Shown in pieces: positions 45,384-56,776 of a DNA stretch of 64,000 nt. The translations under genes were made by a program, and so were the position numbers. This DNA comes from Noviherbaspirillum humi. GTDB lineage: Bacteria; Pseudomonadota; Gammaproteobacteria; Burkholderiales; Burkholderiaceae_D. The notes beneath the pieces are model-generated. The model was not told the origin of the DNA, ran no database searches, and saw only the letters and a program-made list of their open reading frames with translations. The first letter of the stretch is position 1, and each line of letters starts with the position of its first letter. The stretch spans positions 1 to 64,000 of the forward strand of contig NZ_FZOT01000006.1 of NCBI RefSeq assembly GCF_900188095.1, in the 5' to 3' direction.

Positions 45384-45641
45384 ATGATCGAATTCACCCT
45401 CTACAGCCGTAGCTACTGCCATTTGTGCGAAGACATGCTGCGAGCCCTGCAATCCCTTGTCGGCGATACCGCCTGCATCATCGAAACTATCGACGTGGAC
45501 ACGGATGATGAGCTGGTCGCCCGCTACGATGAACTGGTGCCGGTGCTCATCGGCCGTCATGGCGGGGCGGCGGAGGAACTCTGCCACTATTTCCTCGACG
45601 TTGAAAAAGTCAGGGCGTTTCTTGCCTGCGAGGCGGCTTGA
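45384..45641 (+). CDS. Glutaredoxin-like (DUF836) family protein
   Basis: An 85-residue thioredoxin-fold protein beginning MIEFTLYSRSYCHLCEDMLRAL, with a C-x2-C pair near residue 12. It ends with the acidic/amphipathic helix typical of the short glutaredoxin-like family often found before lepA in betaproteobacteria. It probably does thiol-disulfide chemistry in the cytoplasm; partners are unknown. The ATG at 45384 was chosen because the fold starts there. Confidence 0.85.
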   Translation: MIEFTLYSRSYCHLCEDMLRALQSLVGDTACIIETIDVDTDDELVARYDELVPVLIGRHGGAAEELCHYFLDVEKVRAFLACEAA

Positions 45642-45752
45642 ACGGAACCTTGCTGCGAGCGAAGAGCCGCCGCTTCCAGCCATCCAGGCCAGCTTTCCCC
45701 GAAAGGGTCTGCCCTCCCTCTGGCAGCCCGGGTTTTCTATCCCGAAATCCAG

Positions 45753-45823
45753 TAAAATGACGGGTTATTCAATCAACTTGCAGAGGGCGCTCACTGGTTT
45801 GCTTGTGACTTGAGCGCCTTTTT
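45753..45823 (+). promoter_or_regulatory. lepA leader with terminator-like hairpin
   Basis: A -10-like TAAAAT at 45753-45758 is followed by a perfect 8-bp stem GGCGCTCA (45786-45793)/TGAGCGCC (45811-45818) and five T residues, 18 bases before the lepA ATG. It could end read-through from upstream, act as an attenuator, or end a ~60-nt RNA. Confidence 0.55.
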
Positions 45824-45840
45824 GTATTTGCAATCTATTA

Positions 45841-47634
45841 ATGGACAACATTCGGAATTTCTCGATCATCGCCCACATCGACCATGGCAAATCCACCTTG
45901 GCCGATCGCATCATCCAGATCTGCGGCGGGCTGTCCGACCGTGAGATGGAAGCGCAGGTGCTCGACTCGATGGACCTGGAGCGGGAACGGGGCATCACCA
46001 TCAAGGCGCAGACCGCGGCCCTGAATTACAAGGCGCGCGACGGCAAGGTGTACAACCTGAACTTGATCGATACGCCGGGCCATGTGGACTTCAGCTACGA
46101 AGTGAGCCGATCGCTGTCCGCCTGCGAAGGCGCGCTGCTGGTGGTGGATGCGTCGCAGGGTGTCGAGGCGCAGACGGTAGCCAATTGCTACACCGCACTC
46201 GATCTGAACGTGGAAGTCGTGCCGGTGCTGAACAAGATCGACCTGCCTGCGGCGGATCCCGATCGCGCCAGCGGCGAGATCGAGGATGTGATCGGCATCG
46301 ATGCTACCGACGCGGTGCGCTGCTCCGCCAAGACCGGCATGGGCGTGGAAGACGTGCTCGAAGCGCTCATTGCCAAGGTGCCGCCGCCCAAGGGCGATCC
46401 GGACGCGCCGCTGCAGGCACTGATCGTCGATTCCTGGTTCGATAACTACGTCGGCGTGGTCATGCTGGTGCGTATCATCAATGGAACCTTGCGCCCCAAG
46501 GACAAGATTTTGCTGATGGCGACCGGCTCGCAGCATCTGACCGAAAGTGTCGGCGTGTTCTCGCCGAAAGCCCAGCCGCGTGAGTCGCTCTCCGCCGGCC
46601 AGGTGGGTTTCATCATCGCCGGCATCAAGGAATTGAAAGCGGCCCGGGTGGGCGATACTGTGACCCTGACTTCCAAGCCGGCGAAGGAAGCGCTGCCCGG
46701 CTTCAAGGAAGCACAGCCGCAGGTGTTCGCCGGCCTGTTCCCGGTCGAAGCCAATCAGTACGACGCGCTGCGCGATTCGCTGGAAAAGCTCAAGCTGAAT
46801 GACGCCGCGCTGCAGTTCGAGCCGGAGGTGTCGCAGGCGCTCGGCTTCGGTTTTCGCTGCGGCTTCCTGGGTTTGCTGCACATGGAGATCGTGCAGGAGC
46901 GCCTGGAGCGCGAGTTCGACATGGACCTCATCACGACCGCGCCAACCGTGATTTACGAGGTGGTGCAGCGCGACGGAACCATCCTCATGGTGGACAATCC
47001 GTCGAAGATGCCGGATCCGTCCAAGATCGAGGAAATCCGCGAGCCTATCGTCACCGTGCATCTTTACATGCCGCAGGAGTATGTCGGCTCGGTGATCACC
47101 CTCTGCACTCAGAAGCGCGGCGTGCAGATCAACATGAGCTATCACGGCAAGCAGGTCATGCTGACCTATGAAATGCCGATGGCCGAGATTGTGCTCGATT
47201 TCTTCGACAAGCTGAAATCCACGTCGCGCGGCTACGCCTCGATGGAGTACGAGTTCAAGGAGTACCGTGCCGCGGATGTCGTCAAGGTCGACATGCTGAT
47301 CAATAGCGAAAAAGTCGATGCATTGGCCATCATCGTCCACCGATCCTCCAGCCAGTACCGGGGCAGGGCGGTGGCGGCAAAGATGCGCGAATTGATTCCG
47401 CGTCAGATGTTCGACGTGGCCATCCAGGCAGCGATCGGTTCCAACATCATCGCCCGAGAGAATGTGAAGGCAATGCGGAAGAACGTGCTGGCGAAGTGCT
47501 ATGGCGGCGACATCAGCCGCAAGCGCAAGCTGCTGGAAAAACAAAAGGCGGGCAAGAAGCGCATGAAACAGGTTGGTTCGGTGGAAGTGCCGCAAGAAGC
47601 TTTCTTGGCAATCCTACAAGTGGAAGATAAATGA
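45841..47634 (+). CDS. lepA: Elongation factor 4 (LepA)
   Basis: A 597-residue translational GTPase, the normal LepA length. G1 is [15 protein letters not shown]3 DTPGHVDF and G4 NKIDLP, with switch region [11 protein letters not shown]. The LepA-specific C-terminal domain ends in [32 protein letters not shown]. It binds ribosomes and affects initiation and elongation under stress. Its stop overlaps lepB by 4 bases (ATGA), the usual lepA-lepB operon. Confidence 0.98.
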   Translation: MDNIRNFSIIAHIDHGKSTLADRIIQICGGLSDREMEAQVLDSMDLERERGITIKAQTAALNYKARDGKVYNLNLIDTPGHVDFSYEVSRSLSACEGALLVVDASQGVEAQTVANCYTALDLNVEVVPVLNKIDLPAADPDRASGEIEDVIGIDATDAVRCSAKTGMGVEDVLEALIAKVPPPKGDPDAPLQALIVDSWFDNYVGVVMLVRIINGTLRPKDKILLMATGSQHLTESVGVFSPKAQPRESLSAGQVGFIIAGIKELKAARVGDTVTLTSKPAKEALPGFKEAQPQVFAGLFPVEANQYDALRDSLEKLKLNDAALQFEPEVSQALGFGFRCGFLGLLHMEIVQERLEREFDMDLITTAPTVIYEVVQRDGTILMVDNPSKMPDPSKIEEIREPIVTVHLYMPQEYVGSVITLCTQKRGVQINMSYHGKQVMLTYEMPMAEIVLDFFDKLKSTSRGYASMEYEFKEYRAADVVKVDMLINSEKVDALAIIVHRSSSQYRGRAVAAKMRELIPRQMFDVAIQAAIGSNIIARENVKAMRKNVLAKCYGGDISRKRKLLEKQKAGKKRMKQVGSVEVPQEAFLAILQVEDK

Positions 47635-48548
47635 CCCTGCAAGCGATTCTCGGCAATTTTGCGCTCATTCTTTTCGTTCTCACGGTACTTACAGGGGTTG
47701 TCTGGTTTCTCGATGTGTTCGTGCTCGCCAAGCAGCGGCGCGCCCGCGCCAATGCGGCGCTGGCCGAATACGACGCACGCAGCGCCCGGTTGAGGCAGGA
47801 CGGCATCCGCGGCGACACCAGCGATGCAGGCAGGGCGTCGCTGGAAGCTTCGCTGCTGAAGCAACCGGCGTGGATCGAATATTCCGGCAGCTTCTTTCCC
47901 GTGATCGCGCTGGTATTTGTGCTGCGCTCTTTTCTGTTCGAACCCTTCAAGATTCCGTCGAGTTCCATGGTGCCCACCCTGGTCGTGGGCGATCTCATCC
48001 TTGTCAACAAATTTACTTACGGTATCCGGCTCCCGGTGATCAACAAGAAGATCGTCGATGTCAACAACCCGCAGCGTGGCGACGTCATGGTGTTCAAGTA
48101 TCCCAAGGATCTCTCGCTTGATTACATCAAACGAGTCATCGGCGTTCCTGGTGATAAAATCACGTATAGAAACAAACGTTTATCGATCAATGGTAAAGAG
48201 GTTTCTTACGAAGCGCTGCCCGACTACCTAAACGAGGAGCACCTCAATTATTCGAGGCAGTTCGTCGAAAAGCTGCCGGGATCGACGCACCGGATTTTGA
48301 ACGACGACAGAGCGCCGGCGTATGTGCCGAACCCGGATGCGTTTCCGTTTCGCGAGTCGTGCAACTACAACCTTGAGGGGTTCACTTGTACGGTCCCGCC
48401 GGGCCATTACTTCATGATGGGCGATAATCGGGACAACAGCCTCGATAGCCGTTTCTGGGGATTCGTGCCGGATGAAAACATTGTCGGAAAGGCATTTTTC
48501 ATCTGGATGAATTTGGGCGATTTGAAGCGTATCGGCAGCTTTAGATAA
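47631..48548 (+). CDS. lepB: Signal peptidase I
   Basis: A 305-residue inner-membrane protease with two N-terminal membrane segments (~4-27 and ~88-105). The catalytic Ser112 lies in [10 protein letters not shown] and the general-base Lys167 in [32 protein letters not shown] is the conserved box E. It cleaves signal peptides of exported proteins such as the GH16, MucD and PEP-CTERM proteins in this window. Lipoproteins use a different peptidase. Confidence 0.97.
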   Translation: MTLQAILGNFALILFVLTVLTGVVWFLDVFVLAKQRRARANAALAEYDARSARLRQDGIRGDTSDAGRASLEASLLKQPAWIEYSGSFFPVIALVFVLRSFLFEPFKIPSSSMVPTLVVGDLILVNKFTYGIRLPVINKKIVDVNNPQRGDVMVFKYPKDLSLDYIKRVIGVPGDKITYRNKRLSINGKEVSYEALPDYLNEEHLNYSRQFVEKLPGSTHRILNDDRAPAYVPNPDAFPFRESCNYNLEGFTCTVPPGHYFMMGDNRDNSLDSRFWGFVPDENIVGKAFFIWMNLGDLKRIGSFR

Positions 48549-48572
48549 AAACATGCTGAGGGGAGTAATCGG

Positions 48573-48971
48573 ATGGATTCCTTGTCAAAGGCAGTAGGGC
48601 GAAGTGGGCATCAATCGGGCTTGTCGCTGGTTGGCTTCCTTTTAACGGCGATGGTGGTCGGCGCGCTGGCGGTATTGGCGCTCAGAATCGTTCCCACAAT
48701 CACCGAATACATGGCGGTCAAGAAAGCAATCACGTCCGCCAAAGCGTCAGCCAATAGTGCCCGTGAGATTCAGGCTGCGTTCGATCGCCAGCGCGATGCC
48801 GGCTATATCGAATCGGTGTCGGGCAAGGATCTGGAAATCACGCGCTCGGCGTCGGGGTTCGAAGTCAGCGTTGCTTATCAACGCAAGATTGGCCTGATCG
48901 GGCCGGCGAGCCTCGTGCTTGACTATGTGGCGAGCACCGACGGCAGGGCATCAAAAGCTGAGCGACCTTAA
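48573..48971 (+). CDS. DUF4845 membrane protein
   Basis: A 132-residue protein with one hydrophobic segment (~20-42: [26 protein letters not shown]), preceded by a GxSLVGFL stretch like type IV pilin-like N-termini. It continues with [45 protein letters not shown]. Position between lepB and rnc and this pattern match the DUF4845 family of betaproteobacteria. The function is unknown. Confidence 0.82.
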   Translation: MDSLSKAVGRSGHQSGLSLVGFLLTAMVVGALAVLALRIVPTITEYMAVKKAITSAKASANSAREIQAAFDRQRDAGYIESVSGKDLEITRSASGFEVSVAYQRKIGLIGPASLVLDYVASTDGRASKAERP

Positions 48972-48982
48972 TTTCAAAAAAT

Positions 48983-49957
48983 ATGGATTTAACGTTATTG
49001 CAAGGCAGGCTCAAGCATACCTTCAAGGATGCTGCATTGTTGCAGCAGGCCTTGACTCATCGCAGCCATAGCAGCTTGCATAACGAAAGGCTGGAGTTCC
49101 TGGGCGATTCGATTCTTAACTGCGTCGTCGCCTCGCTCTTGTTCGAACGCTACAACAAGATCGACGAAGGCGATCTTTCACGCCTGCGTGCCAACCTCGT
49201 GAAGCAGCAGTCCTTGTATGAGATCGCCCAGCGGATTGAGCTCTCGCAATTCCTGCGCCTGGGCGAGGGCGAACTCAAATCCGGGGGATTCAGAAGGCCG
49301 TCCATTCTGGCCGATACGCTGGAAGCGCTGTTTGGCGCAATCTTCCTTGATGCCGGATTCGACGCCGCCCGGGACGTCATCCGGTCGCTCTATATTCCAA
49401 TCCTGGAGCATGTCGATCCCAAGACCTTGGGCAAGGATGCAAAGACATTGCTTCAGGAGTATCTGCAAGGCAAGAAGATCGCGCTGCCCCAATACAACGT
49501 GGTGGCGACGCACGGCGCTGCCCACAATCAGGAATTTGAAGTCGAATGCCTCGTGCCCAAGCTCGACATTCAAGTTTTCGGCACCGGTGGCAGCCGCCGC
49601 GCCGGTGAGCAGGCGGCTGCCAAGCTGGCGCTGGAAGCGGTGCAGCAGGCACTTGCCAAGAACAGCGTGACCGGCCGCAAGCCGCGTCAGCGTTCCGCCC
49701 AATTGAAGCTGGCCGGCATTGCGACCATCCAGTCGGATGCATCGGCCGAGCATGAACCGCGTAAACCCCGTTCCTCCTCGAAGACGGACAGCCGGCAGGA
49801 AGCGGCCAAGCCTGAACGGTCCGAGGATGGCCCGGACGGTGAGCCAGACGGCGTTCAGCACACCATGGACCTCGGCCTCGACAATGCCTCCCAGGCGACC
49901 GCCGGCCAAACAGCCACAACGGCCACCGCAGCCACTCAAGAACCCAAGACCGCATGA
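48983..49957 (+). CDS. rnc: Ribonuclease III
   Basis: A 324-residue protein. The catalytic domain has the signature [12 protein letters not shown] and the second acidic site [16 protein letters not shown]. The double-stranded RNA-binding domain spans ~155-225 ([33 protein letters not shown]). A ~95-residue C-terminal tail, rich in Ser, Lys, Glu, Ala and Thr, is extra compared with the 226-residue E. coli enzyme. It cuts double-stranded RNA in rRNA and mRNA processing and overlaps era by 4 bases. Confidence 0.96.
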   Translation: MDLTLLQGRLKHTFKDAALLQQALTHRSHSSLHNERLEFLGDSILNCVVASLLFERYNKIDEGDLSRLRANLVKQQSLYEIAQRIELSQFLRLGEGELKSGGFRRPSILADTLEALFGAIFLDAGFDAARDVIRSLYIPILEHVDPKTLGKDAKTLLQEYLQGKKIALPQYNVVATHGAAHNQEFEVECLVPKLDIQVFGTGGSRRAGEQAAAKLALEAVQQALAKNSVTGRKPRQRSAQLKLAGIATIQSDASAEHEPRKPRSSSKTDSRQEAAKPERSEDGPDGEPDGVQHTMDLGLDNASQATAGQTATTATAATQEPKTA

Positions 49958-50856
49958 CAGACGCGATTGACAACCCCGAATTCCGCTGTGGCTACATCGC
50001 TATCGTCGGCAGGCCGAATGTCGGTAAATCCACTTTGATGAATGCGCTGATCGGCGCCAAGGTCAGCATCACGTCGCGCAAGGCGCAGACCACGCGCCAT
50101 CGCATCACTGGCATCCAGACCCGCGAAAACGTGCAATACGTCTATGTCGATACGCCGGGCTTTCAGACCCGCCATTCGAACGCGCTCAACCGCACGCTGA
50201 ACCGTACCGTGACCAACACCCTGACGGCCGCGGATGTCATCCTGTTCGTGGTCGAGGCCGGTACCTACGGCCAAGCCGACCAGCAGGTCGTGGCGCTGCT
50301 GCCGCCGAAAGTGCCGGTGATCCTGGTCATCAACAAATCGGACCGCATCAAGGACAAAGCGGTTGCGTTGCCGTTCGCCCAGAAGGTCGCAGCCGAACAT
50401 GACTTCGCCGCGATTGTTCCCGTGTCAGCCAAGCAGCGCTTCCAGCTCGAAGCGCTGGAGCAGGAAATCGCCAAGCATCTGCCTCGGCAAGGGCCGATGT
50501 TCGACGAGGACGACATCACCGACCGGAGCGAGAAATTCCTCGCTTCAGAAATCGTGCGGGAAAAGGTGTTCCGCTTCGTCGGCGAGGAATTGCCTTATAC
50601 CAGCACGGTGATCATCGAAAAGTTCGAGCAGGAAGGCAACCTGCGCCGCATCTTCGCCGCCATCCTGGTGGACCGGGATGGCCACAAGGCGATGATCATC
50701 GGGCAGAAGGGCGCCAAGCTGAAGGACATCTCGACCCAATCCCGGCTCGACATGGAGAAGCTGTTCGGTGGTCCGGTCTATCTCGAAATCTGGGTCAAGG
50801 TAAAGTCCGGCTGGGCTGACAACGAAGCCGGCTTGAGGGCGTACGGCTACGAGTAG
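49954..50856 (+). CDS. era: GTPase Era
   Basis: A 300-residue protein. The GTPase domain has G1 [10 protein letters not shown]3 DTPG and G4 NKSD. The C-terminal KH domain includes [44 protein letters not shown]. It binds the 3' end of 16S rRNA in 30S assembly. It is translationally coupled to rnc and 13 bases from recO. Confidence 0.97.
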   Translation: MTDAIDNPEFRCGYIAIVGRPNVGKSTLMNALIGAKVSITSRKAQTTRHRITGIQTRENVQYVYVDTPGFQTRHSNALNRTLNRTVTNTLTAADVILFVVEAGTYGQADQQVVALLPPKVPVILVINKSDRIKDKAVALPFAQKVAAEHDFAAIVPVSAKQRFQLEALEQEIAKHLPRQGPMFDEDDITDRSEKFLASEIVREKVFRFVGEELPYTSTVIIEKFEQEGNLRRIFAAILVDRDGHKAMIIGQKGAKLKDISTQSRLDMEKLFGGPVYLEIWVKVKSGWADNEAGLRAYGYE

Positions 50857-50869
50857 TCCACGCAATTTT

Positions 50870-51748
50870 ATGGCCAATGCCAACGACAGGATGCCTGGCG
50901 ATGATGCCCATGGCGAGGACGGCGCTTCTTCGGGTGCATCCTTCGATGCGCTTTCCCTGACGCCGCCGCTCGACAATCCGCCGGAAGCCCAGCAGGCAGC
51001 CGCAAAGCCGGCACGCCGCGCGCGCAGCACCGAAGCCGATACCCGGATCGTCGGCCAGCCCGGTTTCGTCATGCACAGCTACCCCTACAAGGAAACCAGC
51101 CTGCTGGTGGATGTGTTCACCCGAGATCACGGACGGCTGGCGCTGGTGGCGAAAGGCGCAAAGCGTCCCAATTCCAAGCTGCGCGGCGTGCTGCAGACCT
51201 TCCAGCCGCTGGCGCTGGACTGGAGCGGCCGCGGCGAAGTGCGCAATCTGATCAATGCGGAGTGGGTGGGCGGCTTGCGGCCTCTGGAGCGGGCCGCACT
51301 GCTGAGCGGCTTCTATCTCAACGAACTGCTGGTCAAGCTGCTGGCGCGCGACGATCCGCATCCGGTACTGTTCGACCACTATGTCGCCACGCTCAACGAA
51401 CTGGCACATGACGAGCCGGCGCCCATCGTGCTGCGCAAGTTCGAGATGGCGCTGATGAAGGAAACCGGGGTGCTGGTGAATTTCACTTACTGCACCCGTA
51501 CCGGCCGCAGGGTCGATACGGACGCAATTTACGTGGTCGATCCGGAGCAGGGGCCGCGGCCGGCGATGGCTTCCGACAATGCGCCGCGGGTCAGCGGCAA
51601 GACCCTGATCGACATGGACAATGAGGATTACGCCGATCAGCCGACTCAAGTCCAGAGCAAATTCCTGATGCGCTATCTATTGGCCCATCATCTTGGCGGC
51701 GGGACGCTAAACACGCGTCAAATTCTGATAGATTTGATGCAACTGTAA
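50870..51748 (+). CDS. recO: DNA repair protein RecO
   Basis: A 292-residue protein. The OB-fold N-terminal domain is preceded by an unusual ~55-residue polar, Ala-rich extension and begins at [49 protein letters not shown]. The helical C-terminal domain lacks the zinc-binding Cys cluster of some RecO proteins. It helps load RecA at gaps with RecR. It lies in the conserved rnc-era-recO-pdxJ-acpS order. Confidence 0.94.
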   Translation: MANANDRMPGDDAHGEDGASSGASFDALSLTPPLDNPPEAQQAAAKPARRARSTEADTRIVGQPGFVMHSYPYKETSLLVDVFTRDHGRLALVAKGAKRPNSKLRGVLQTFQPLALDWSGRGEVRNLINAEWVGGLRPLERAALLSGFYLNELLVKLLARDDPHPVLFDHYVATLNELAHDEPAPIVLRKFEMALMKETGVLVNFTYCTRTGRRVDTDAIYVVDPEQGPRPAMASDNAPRVSGKTLIDMDNEDYADQPTQVQSKFLMRYLLAHHLGGGTLNTRQILIDLMQL

Positions 51749-51765
51749 CTCTCATCCACACCAGC

Positions 51766-52533
51766 ATGAGCCTTCTCCATCCGAACAGTCCCGTTATCGA
51801 TCTCGGCGTCAACATCGACCATGTCGCCACGCTGCGCAACGCGCGCGGCACCGTCTATCCTGATCCGCTTCAGGCGGCGCTGCTGGCCGAGGAAGCGGGC
51901 GCCGACGGCATCACGCTGCATTTGCGCGAAGACCGCCGCCACATCCGCGATGCCGATGTCGAAGTCATCCGTGCCCAGATCCGCACCCGCATGAACCTGG
52001 AATCGGCGGTGACGTCCGAGATGATCGATTTCGCCTGCCGCATCAAGCCCCAGGATGTCTGCCTGGTGCCGGAGCGTCGCAACGAGATCACCACCGAGGG
52101 CGGCTTGAACGTCATCGGCCATTTCAATGAAGTGTCGGCCGCGGTGAAGCAGCTGGCCGCGCAGGGCATCCGGGTCAGCCTCTTCATCGATCCCGACGCC
52201 GAACAGATCAAGGCTGCGGTCGAGGCCGGTGCGCCGGTGATCGAAATCCACACCGGCCGCTACGCCGACGCCGTAACGGAGGCGGAACAGCGGGCGGAAC
52301 TGGAGCGGGTCCATGCGGCGGTGCTGGAGGGCATACGCCATGGGCTCAAGGTGAATGCCGGCCACGGGCTGCATTACACCAACGTGCAAGCCATCGCCGC
52401 CATCCCGGAAATCGCGGAACTCAACATCGGCCACGCCATCGTTTCAGAGGCGATTTTCATCGGCTGGAAGAACGCGGTGCGGGAAATGAAGTCCATCATG
52501 GTGGCGGCCCGCCTCGGCCTGCACAAGAAATGA
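51766..52533 (+). CDS. pdxJ: Pyridoxine 5'-phosphate synthase
   Basis: A 255-residue TIM-barrel protein with [48 protein letters not shown] near the N-terminus, [16 protein letters not shown], and [11 protein letters not shown]. It makes pyridoxine 5'-phosphate, the last common step of DXP-dependent vitamin B6 synthesis. It ends 1 base before acpS, the order seen in E. coli. Confidence 0.97.
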   Translation: MSLLHPNSPVIDLGVNIDHVATLRNARGTVYPDPLQAALLAEEAGADGITLHLREDRRHIRDADVEVIRAQIRTRMNLESAVTSEMIDFACRIKPQDVCLVPERRNEITTEGGLNVIGHFNEVSAAVKQLAAQGIRVSLFIDPDAEQIKAAVEAGAPVIEIHTGRYADAVTEAEQRAELERVHAAVLEGIRHGLKVNAGHGLHYTNVQAIAAIPEIAELNIGHAIVSEAIFIGWKNAVREMKSIMVAARLGLHKK

Positions 52534-52534
52534 C

Positions 52535-52927
52535 ATGATCTACGGCATAGGCACGGACATCATCCAGATCGATCGCATTCGCGCCGTCCTGGCGCGTAAC
52601 GGCGACCGCTTCGCCGAAAAGATACTCGGGCCGGAAGAACTGGCCAAATACCATCGTCGTCGCGCCAAGATCGAAGAGCGCGGCGTCCGCTTTCTCGCGA
52701 CCCGCTTCGCCGCCAAGGAAGCCTTTTCCAAGGCCATCGGCCTCGGCATGAGGATGCCCATGACCTGGCGCAGCATGCAGGCGCTGAACGCGCCGAGCGG
52801 GAAGCCGATTGCCGTGATGAGCGGCAAGCTGAAAGATTTCATGGATCAGCACGGCCTGACCGCGCAGATTTCGATTACCGACGAGTCCGACTATGCGGTC
52901 GCCTTCGTCATCGTGGAGAAGAATTGA
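52535..52927 (+). CDS. acpS: Holo-ACP synthase
   Basis: A 130-residue protein with the two family motifs: [23 protein letters not shown] (metal-binding Asp) and [19 protein letters not shown] (Glu and Lys). It transfers 4'-phosphopantetheine from CoA to the Ser of acyl carrier protein, so it activates the product of acpP at 40066. Its TGA overlaps the ATG of nagZ. Confidence 0.97.
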   Translation: MIYGIGTDIIQIDRIRAVLARNGDRFAEKILGPEELAKYHRRRAKIEERGVRFLATRFAAKEAFSKAIGLGMRMPMTWRSMQALNAPSGKPIAVMSGKLKDFMDQHGLTAQISITDESDYAVAFVIVEKN

Positions 52928-53991
52928 TGTTCGCAGCAGCCCAAACCAATAACAACGATCCGCTCGGCCCGGTGATGCTCGATGTGGTCGGCACCGCCCT
53001 CACCGAAGACGACCTGCGCCGCATCCGCCATCCGCTCACGGGCGGCGTGATCCTGTTCGCGCGCAATTTCCAGAACCGGCAGCAGTTGACGGCGCTGACC
53101 GCCGCCATTCACGCCGCCCGGCCCGGCGTGCTGATCGCCGTGGATCACGAGGGTGGCCGAGTGCAGCGCTTCAAGACCGATGGCTTCACCCATCTGCCCG
53201 CCATGCGCCGCCTCGGCGCGCTGTGGGACAGGGATGTGCTGGGCGCGATGAAGGCGGCTACCGAGGTTGGCTTCGTGCTGGCAGCGGAACTGCGTGCCTG
53301 CGGCGTCGATTTGTCCTTCACGCCAGTCCTCGACCTCGATTTCGGCGAATCCGGGGTCATTGGCGATCGCGCCTTTCACCGTGACCCGCGCGTCGTTGCC
53401 ATGCTGGCGCGGGCACTGAACCAAGGCCTGGCCCTGGCGGGTATGGCCAATTGCGGCAAGCATTTCCCTGGGCATGGTTTCGTCAAGGCGGATTCGCATG
53501 TGGACATTCCGGTGGATGAACGCGATCTCGACGCGATCCTCGGCGAAGACGCTGCGCCGTACGACTGGCTCGGACTCGGCCTCTCGGCGGTGATGCCGGC
53601 GCATGTGATCTACCCGAAGGTGGACAAGCATCCGGCCGGCTTCTCGCGCAAGTGGCTCACCATGCTGCGCAAGGACATGGGTTTCGAAGGCGTGATCTTC
53701 AGCGACGATCTCAGCATGGAAGGCGCAAGCGTGGCCGGTTCGGTAGTGGACGGCGCGCATGCGGCGCTCAAGGCTGGCTGCGACATGGTCCTGATCTGCA
53801 ATTCGCCGGACAAGGCCGATCAGCTGCTGTCCGGCCTGAACTGGCAGGCCGATGCCGAGGCTTCCCGCGCGTCTTCCCGGCGCATCGCCGGCCTCGTGCC
53901 CGCCATGCCCGCGCTGGATTGGGACGCGCTCCAGAAGGAACCGCGCTACAAGGCGGCGAAGCAGGCGGCGAAAGGCATTGCCGCCGACTGA
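52927..53991 (+). CDS. nagZ: Beta-N-acetylhexosaminidase NagZ
   Basis: A 354-residue GH3 enzyme with [27 protein letters not shown], the catalytic His loop in [15 protein letters not shown] and the nucleophile Asp in [13 protein letters not shown]. It removes N-acetylglucosamine from muropeptides in the cytoplasm during peptidoglycan recycling. The ATG at 52927 shares a base with the acpS stop (TGATG); a TTG one codon earlier is less likely. Confidence 0.95.
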   Translation: MFAAAQTNNNDPLGPVMLDVVGTALTEDDLRRIRHPLTGGVILFARNFQNRQQLTALTAAIHAARPGVLIAVDHEGGRVQRFKTDGFTHLPAMRRLGALWDRDVLGAMKAATEVGFVLAAELRACGVDLSFTPVLDLDFGESGVIGDRAFHRDPRVVAMLARALNQGLALAGMANCGKHFPGHGFVKADSHVDIPVDERDLDAILGEDAAPYDWLGLGLSAVMPAHVIYPKVDKHPAGFSRKWLTMLRKDMGFEGVIFSDDLSMEGASVAGSVVDGAHAALKAGCDMVLICNSPDKADQLLSGLNWQADAEASRASSRRIAGLVPAMPALDWDALQKEPRYKAAKQAAKGIAAD

Positions 53992-54004
53992 CGAGGTGTA
54001 ACCC

Positions 54005-55867
54005 ATGTCTGAAATGGAAGCGATCGATCCGCGTGAATCCCTGCTGGCGACGGTGGCCAAGCTGCCGAACCTGCCGGGCGTGTACCGCTATTTCGACGCC
54101 CAGGACAACCTGCTTTACGTCGGCAAGGCGCGCGACCTGAAGAAGCGCGTCTCGAGCTACTTCCAGAAAAACCTGGCCAGCCCGCGCATCGCCATGATGG
54201 TGGAGCGCATCGTCCGGCTGGAAACCACGGTCACGCGCAGCGAGGCCGAAGCGCTTCTGCTGGAAAGCAACCTGATCAAGAAGCTCCAGCCGCGCTACAA
54301 CATTCTGTTTCGCGACGACAAGTCGTATCCCTACCTGAAAATCACCGGACAGGATGTGCCGCGCATGGCTTACTACCGCGGCGCGGTGGACAAGAAGAAC
54401 CAGTACTTCGGTCCATTTCCCAGTGCCTGGGCGGTGAAGGAGTCGATGCAGATCCTGCAGAAGGTGTTCCGCATCCGCACCTGCGAGGACACCGTCTTCG
54501 CCAATCGCACCCGGCCTTGCCTGCTGTACCAGATCAACCGCTGCAGCGGTCCATGCGTAAACGCCATCAGCAAGGAAGACTACGTCACCGATGTCGACAA
54601 CGCCGCCAAATTCCTGCGCGGACGCCAGACAGAAGTCATGGCGAACCTCGAGGAGAAGATGCATGCCTTCGCCGCTGAGTTGAAATTCGAGCAGGCAGCC
54701 GCAGTGCGCAACCAGATATCTGCCCTCTCCAAGGTGCTGCACCAGCAATCCATGGAAGTCGTCGGCGATGCCGACATCGATATCATCGCGGTGCTGGTCC
54801 AAGGTGGCCGAGCCTGCGTGAATCTCGCCATGGTGCGCGGCGGCCGCCATCTGGGCGATCGCGCCTATTTCCCGGCCCACGTCGACAGTGCGCTGGCGAG
54901 CGCGGACGAGGGCGCCAGCATCGAAGTGGAAGTGCTCAAGGCCTTCCTGGCCCAGCACTATGTCGACAAGTTCATCCCGGGCATCATCATCCTGAACACC
55001 GAGCTTGATGAACCGGCGCTGATCATGGCGCTGTCAGAGCAGTGCGGGCACCGCATCAACCTGGTGTTCCAACCGCAGGGACAGCGCCGCCAATGGCTGG
55101 AAATGGCGCAGAAGGGCGGCGAGATCGCCCTGGCGAGGCTATTGTCGGAACAGGGTTCGCAGCAGTCGCGCACCCGCGCCCTGGTCGACGTGCTCGGCCT
55201 GGATGTGGAGGACATGGAAGCCTTCCGCGTCGAATGCTTCGACATCAGCCATACGCAAGGGGAAGCGACCCAGGCGTCGTGCGTGGTCTACCACCATCAT
55301 GCGATGCAGAACAGCGAATACCGGCGCTACAACATCAACGACATTACGCCCGGCGACGACTACGCCGCCATGCGCCAGGTGCTCACCCGCCGCTACGAAA
55401 AGGTGGTGAACGGCGAAGGCGTGATGCCGGACATCGTGCTCATCGACGGCGGCAAGGGGCAGGTGGAGGTCGCGCGCCAAGTGCTGAGCGAACTCGGGCT
55501 GGACATCAGCCAGATCGTCGGCGTCGCCAAGGGCGAGGGCAGGAAGGTCGGCCTGGAGACGCTGGTGTTTGCCGACGGCCGCGAACCGCGCGAGCTGGGC
55601 AAGGAATCGGCAGCCCTGATGCTGATCGCCCAGATCCGCGACGAAGCCCACCGTTTCGCCATCACCGGCATGCGCGCCAAGCGAGCCAAGGCTCGCCAGA
55701 CCTCGCAGCTGGAGGAAATCGAAGGAGTCGGCGCCAAGCGTCGCCAGCGGCTGCTGGCCCGCTTCGGCGGCCTGCGTGGCGTGGCGTCAGCGAGTGTTGA
55801 TGAACTTGCTTCGGTGGAAGGCATCTCGCGCCAGCTAGCGGAAGAAATCTACCGGCAACTGCATTGA
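54005..55867 (+). CDS. uvrC: UvrABC system protein C
   Basis: A 620-residue protein. The GIY-YIG nuclease domain (~16-95: [31 protein letters not shown]) makes the 3' incision, the UVR motif lies at ~205-240, the RNase H-like domain has [19 protein letters not shown] and VLIDGGKGQ, and a tandem helix-hairpin-helix closes the protein (~560-618). It cuts damaged DNA in nucleotide excision repair with UvrA and UvrB. Confidence 0.97.
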   Translation: MSEMEAIDPRESLLATVAKLPNLPGVYRYFDAQDNLLYVGKARDLKKRVSSYFQKNLASPRIAMMVERIVRLETTVTRSEAEALLLESNLIKKLQPRYNILFRDDKSYPYLKITGQDVPRMAYYRGAVDKKNQYFGPFPSAWAVKESMQILQKVFRIRTCEDTVFANRTRPCLLYQINRCSGPCVNAISKEDYVTDVDNAAKFLRGRQTEVMANLEEKMHAFAAELKFEQAAAVRNQISALSKVLHQQSMEVVGDADIDIIAVLVQGGRACVNLAMVRGGRHLGDRAYFPAHVDSALASADEGASIEVEVLKAFLAQHYVDKFIPGIIILNTELDEPALIMALSEQCGHRINLVFQPQGQRRQWLEMAQKGGEIALARLLSEQGSQQSRTRALVDVLGLDVEDMEAFRVECFDISHTQGEATQASCVVYHHHAMQNSEYRRYNINDITPGDDYAAMRQVLTRRYEKVVNGEGVMPDIVLIDGGKGQVEVARQVLSELGLDISQIVGVAKGEGRKVGLETLVFADGREPRELGKESAALMLIAQIRDEAHRFAITGMRAKRAKARQTSQLEEIEGVGAKRRQRLLARFGGLRGVASASVDELASVEGISRQLAEEIYRQLH

Positions 55868-55870
55868 CCG

Positions 55871-55893
55871 CGGGCGGACAGGCGGCCCGTTTT
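55871..55893 (+). terminator. Weak hairpin after uvrC
   Basis: The short stem CGGGC (55871-55875)/GCCCG (55885-55889) is followed by TTTT. With only 5 base pairs it may be a partial terminator before pgsA. Confidence 0.4.
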
Positions 55894-55954
55894 AGATTGC
55901 GCTTGATGCAAGATGCGCGAGATAATTCGCAGCAATCCGTCAACGACTCAAGCC

Positions 55955-56542
55955 ATGCCTTTCAATATCCCCATTCTGCTGACCTGGATGCGAGTCGCCT
56001 TGATTCCGCTGGTGGTCGGCGTGTTCTACCTGCCCGACGCCTGGCTGAGTCCATTCGCTAAAGGCGCCGCCTCGACCGCCATCTTCATCATCGCTGCGGT
56101 GACGGACTGGTTCGACGGCTACCTTGCGAGGCGCTGGAACGAGACGTCCTCCTTCGGCGCTTTCCTCGATCCGGTGGCCGACAAGCTGATGGTGGCCGGG
56201 GCCTTGCTGGTGCTGGTCGAGTTCGAACGGGTGAACGCCGTCATCGCCTTCATCATCATCGGCCGTGAAATCGCAATCTCCGCATTGCGCGAATGGATGG
56301 CGCAAATCGGAGCTTCCAAGTCGGTGGCCGTCAGTTCGCTAGGCAAGATCAAGACCACCGCGCAGATGGTGGCCATCCCCATGTTGCTCTTCAACGGCCA
56401 GATACTAAATGTGATTGATACCCGCTACTGGGGCGGATGGCTGCTAGGCGTTGCCGCCATCCTGACCATCTGGTCGATGTTCTATTACCTGCGCAAGGCT
56501 TGGCCGATGATCAAGGAGCGTTCCGACGCCGCTAGGGTATAG
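55955..56542 (+). CDS. pgsA: CDP-diacylglycerol-glycerol-3-phosphate 3-phosphatidyltransferase
   Basis: A 195-residue membrane protein with about five hydrophobic segments and the CDP-alcohol phosphatidyltransferase motif in [28 protein letters not shown] (D-G-x2-A-R-x8-G-x3-D-x3-D). It makes phosphatidylglycerol phosphate, the committed step to phosphatidylglycerol. The ATG at 55955 begins the conserved N-terminus [18 protein letters not shown]. uvrC-pgsA-tRNA-Gly order is common in proteobacteria. Confidence 0.96.
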   Translation: MPFNIPILLTWMRVALIPLVVGVFYLPDAWLSPFAKGAASTAIFIIAAVTDWFDGYLARRWNETSSFGAFLDPVADKLMVAGALLVLVEFERVNAVIAFIIIGREIAISALREWMAQIGASKSVAVSSLGKIKTTAQMVAIPMLLFNGQILNVIDTRYWGGWLLGVAAILTIWSMFYYLRKAWPMIKERSDAARV

Positions 56543-56584
56543 GGGAATTTGGTCTTACGCAGATGTCATCCACACAAGGGGCGA

Positions 56585-56612
56585 TTGACAAAATGTGCTG
56601 TTCCTCTATAAT
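56585..56612 (+). promoter_or_regulatory. Consensus sigma-70 promoter of tRNA-Gly
   Basis: TTGACA (56585-56590) and TATAAT (56607-56612) are both perfect consensus hexamers with 16 bases between them. They lie just upstream of the first tRNA-Gly, so tRNA expression should be strong and independent of pgsA. Confidence 0.92.
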
Positions 56613-56629
56613 CCATGCCTGTCGTCGAC

Positions 56630-56705
56630 GCGGGAATAGCTCAGTTGGTAGAGCGCAACCTTGCCAAGGTTGAGGTCGAGGGTTCGAGCCCCTTTTCCCG
56701 CTCCA
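56630..56705 (+). tRNA. tRNA-Gly (GCC)
   Basis: A 76-nt cloverleaf with CCA encoded. Acceptor GCGGGAA pairs with TTCCCGC; the anticodon loop TTGCCAA gives anticodon GCC; the T-arm GGGTTCGAGCCCC is standard. Confidence 0.97.
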
Positions 56706-56713
56706 AGCATTCG

Positions 56714-56742
56714 AAAGGAAGCTTAAACGGCTTCCTTTTTTA
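56714..56742 (+). terminator. Intrinsic terminator between the two tRNA-Gly genes
   Basis: A perfect 9-bp stem AAAGGAAGC (56714-56722)/GCTTCCTTT (56730-56738) with a T-run. The first tRNA-Gly is probably a separate transcript. Confidence 0.8.
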
Positions 56743-56776
56743 TTGAGTGTCAGCGTCATGGCAGGCGCTCAAAAAC

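Noticed and set aside
45838-47595. A 585-codon minus-strand frame opposite lepA
   Set aside because: lepA has all GTPase motifs on the plus strand; this is an antisense shadow.
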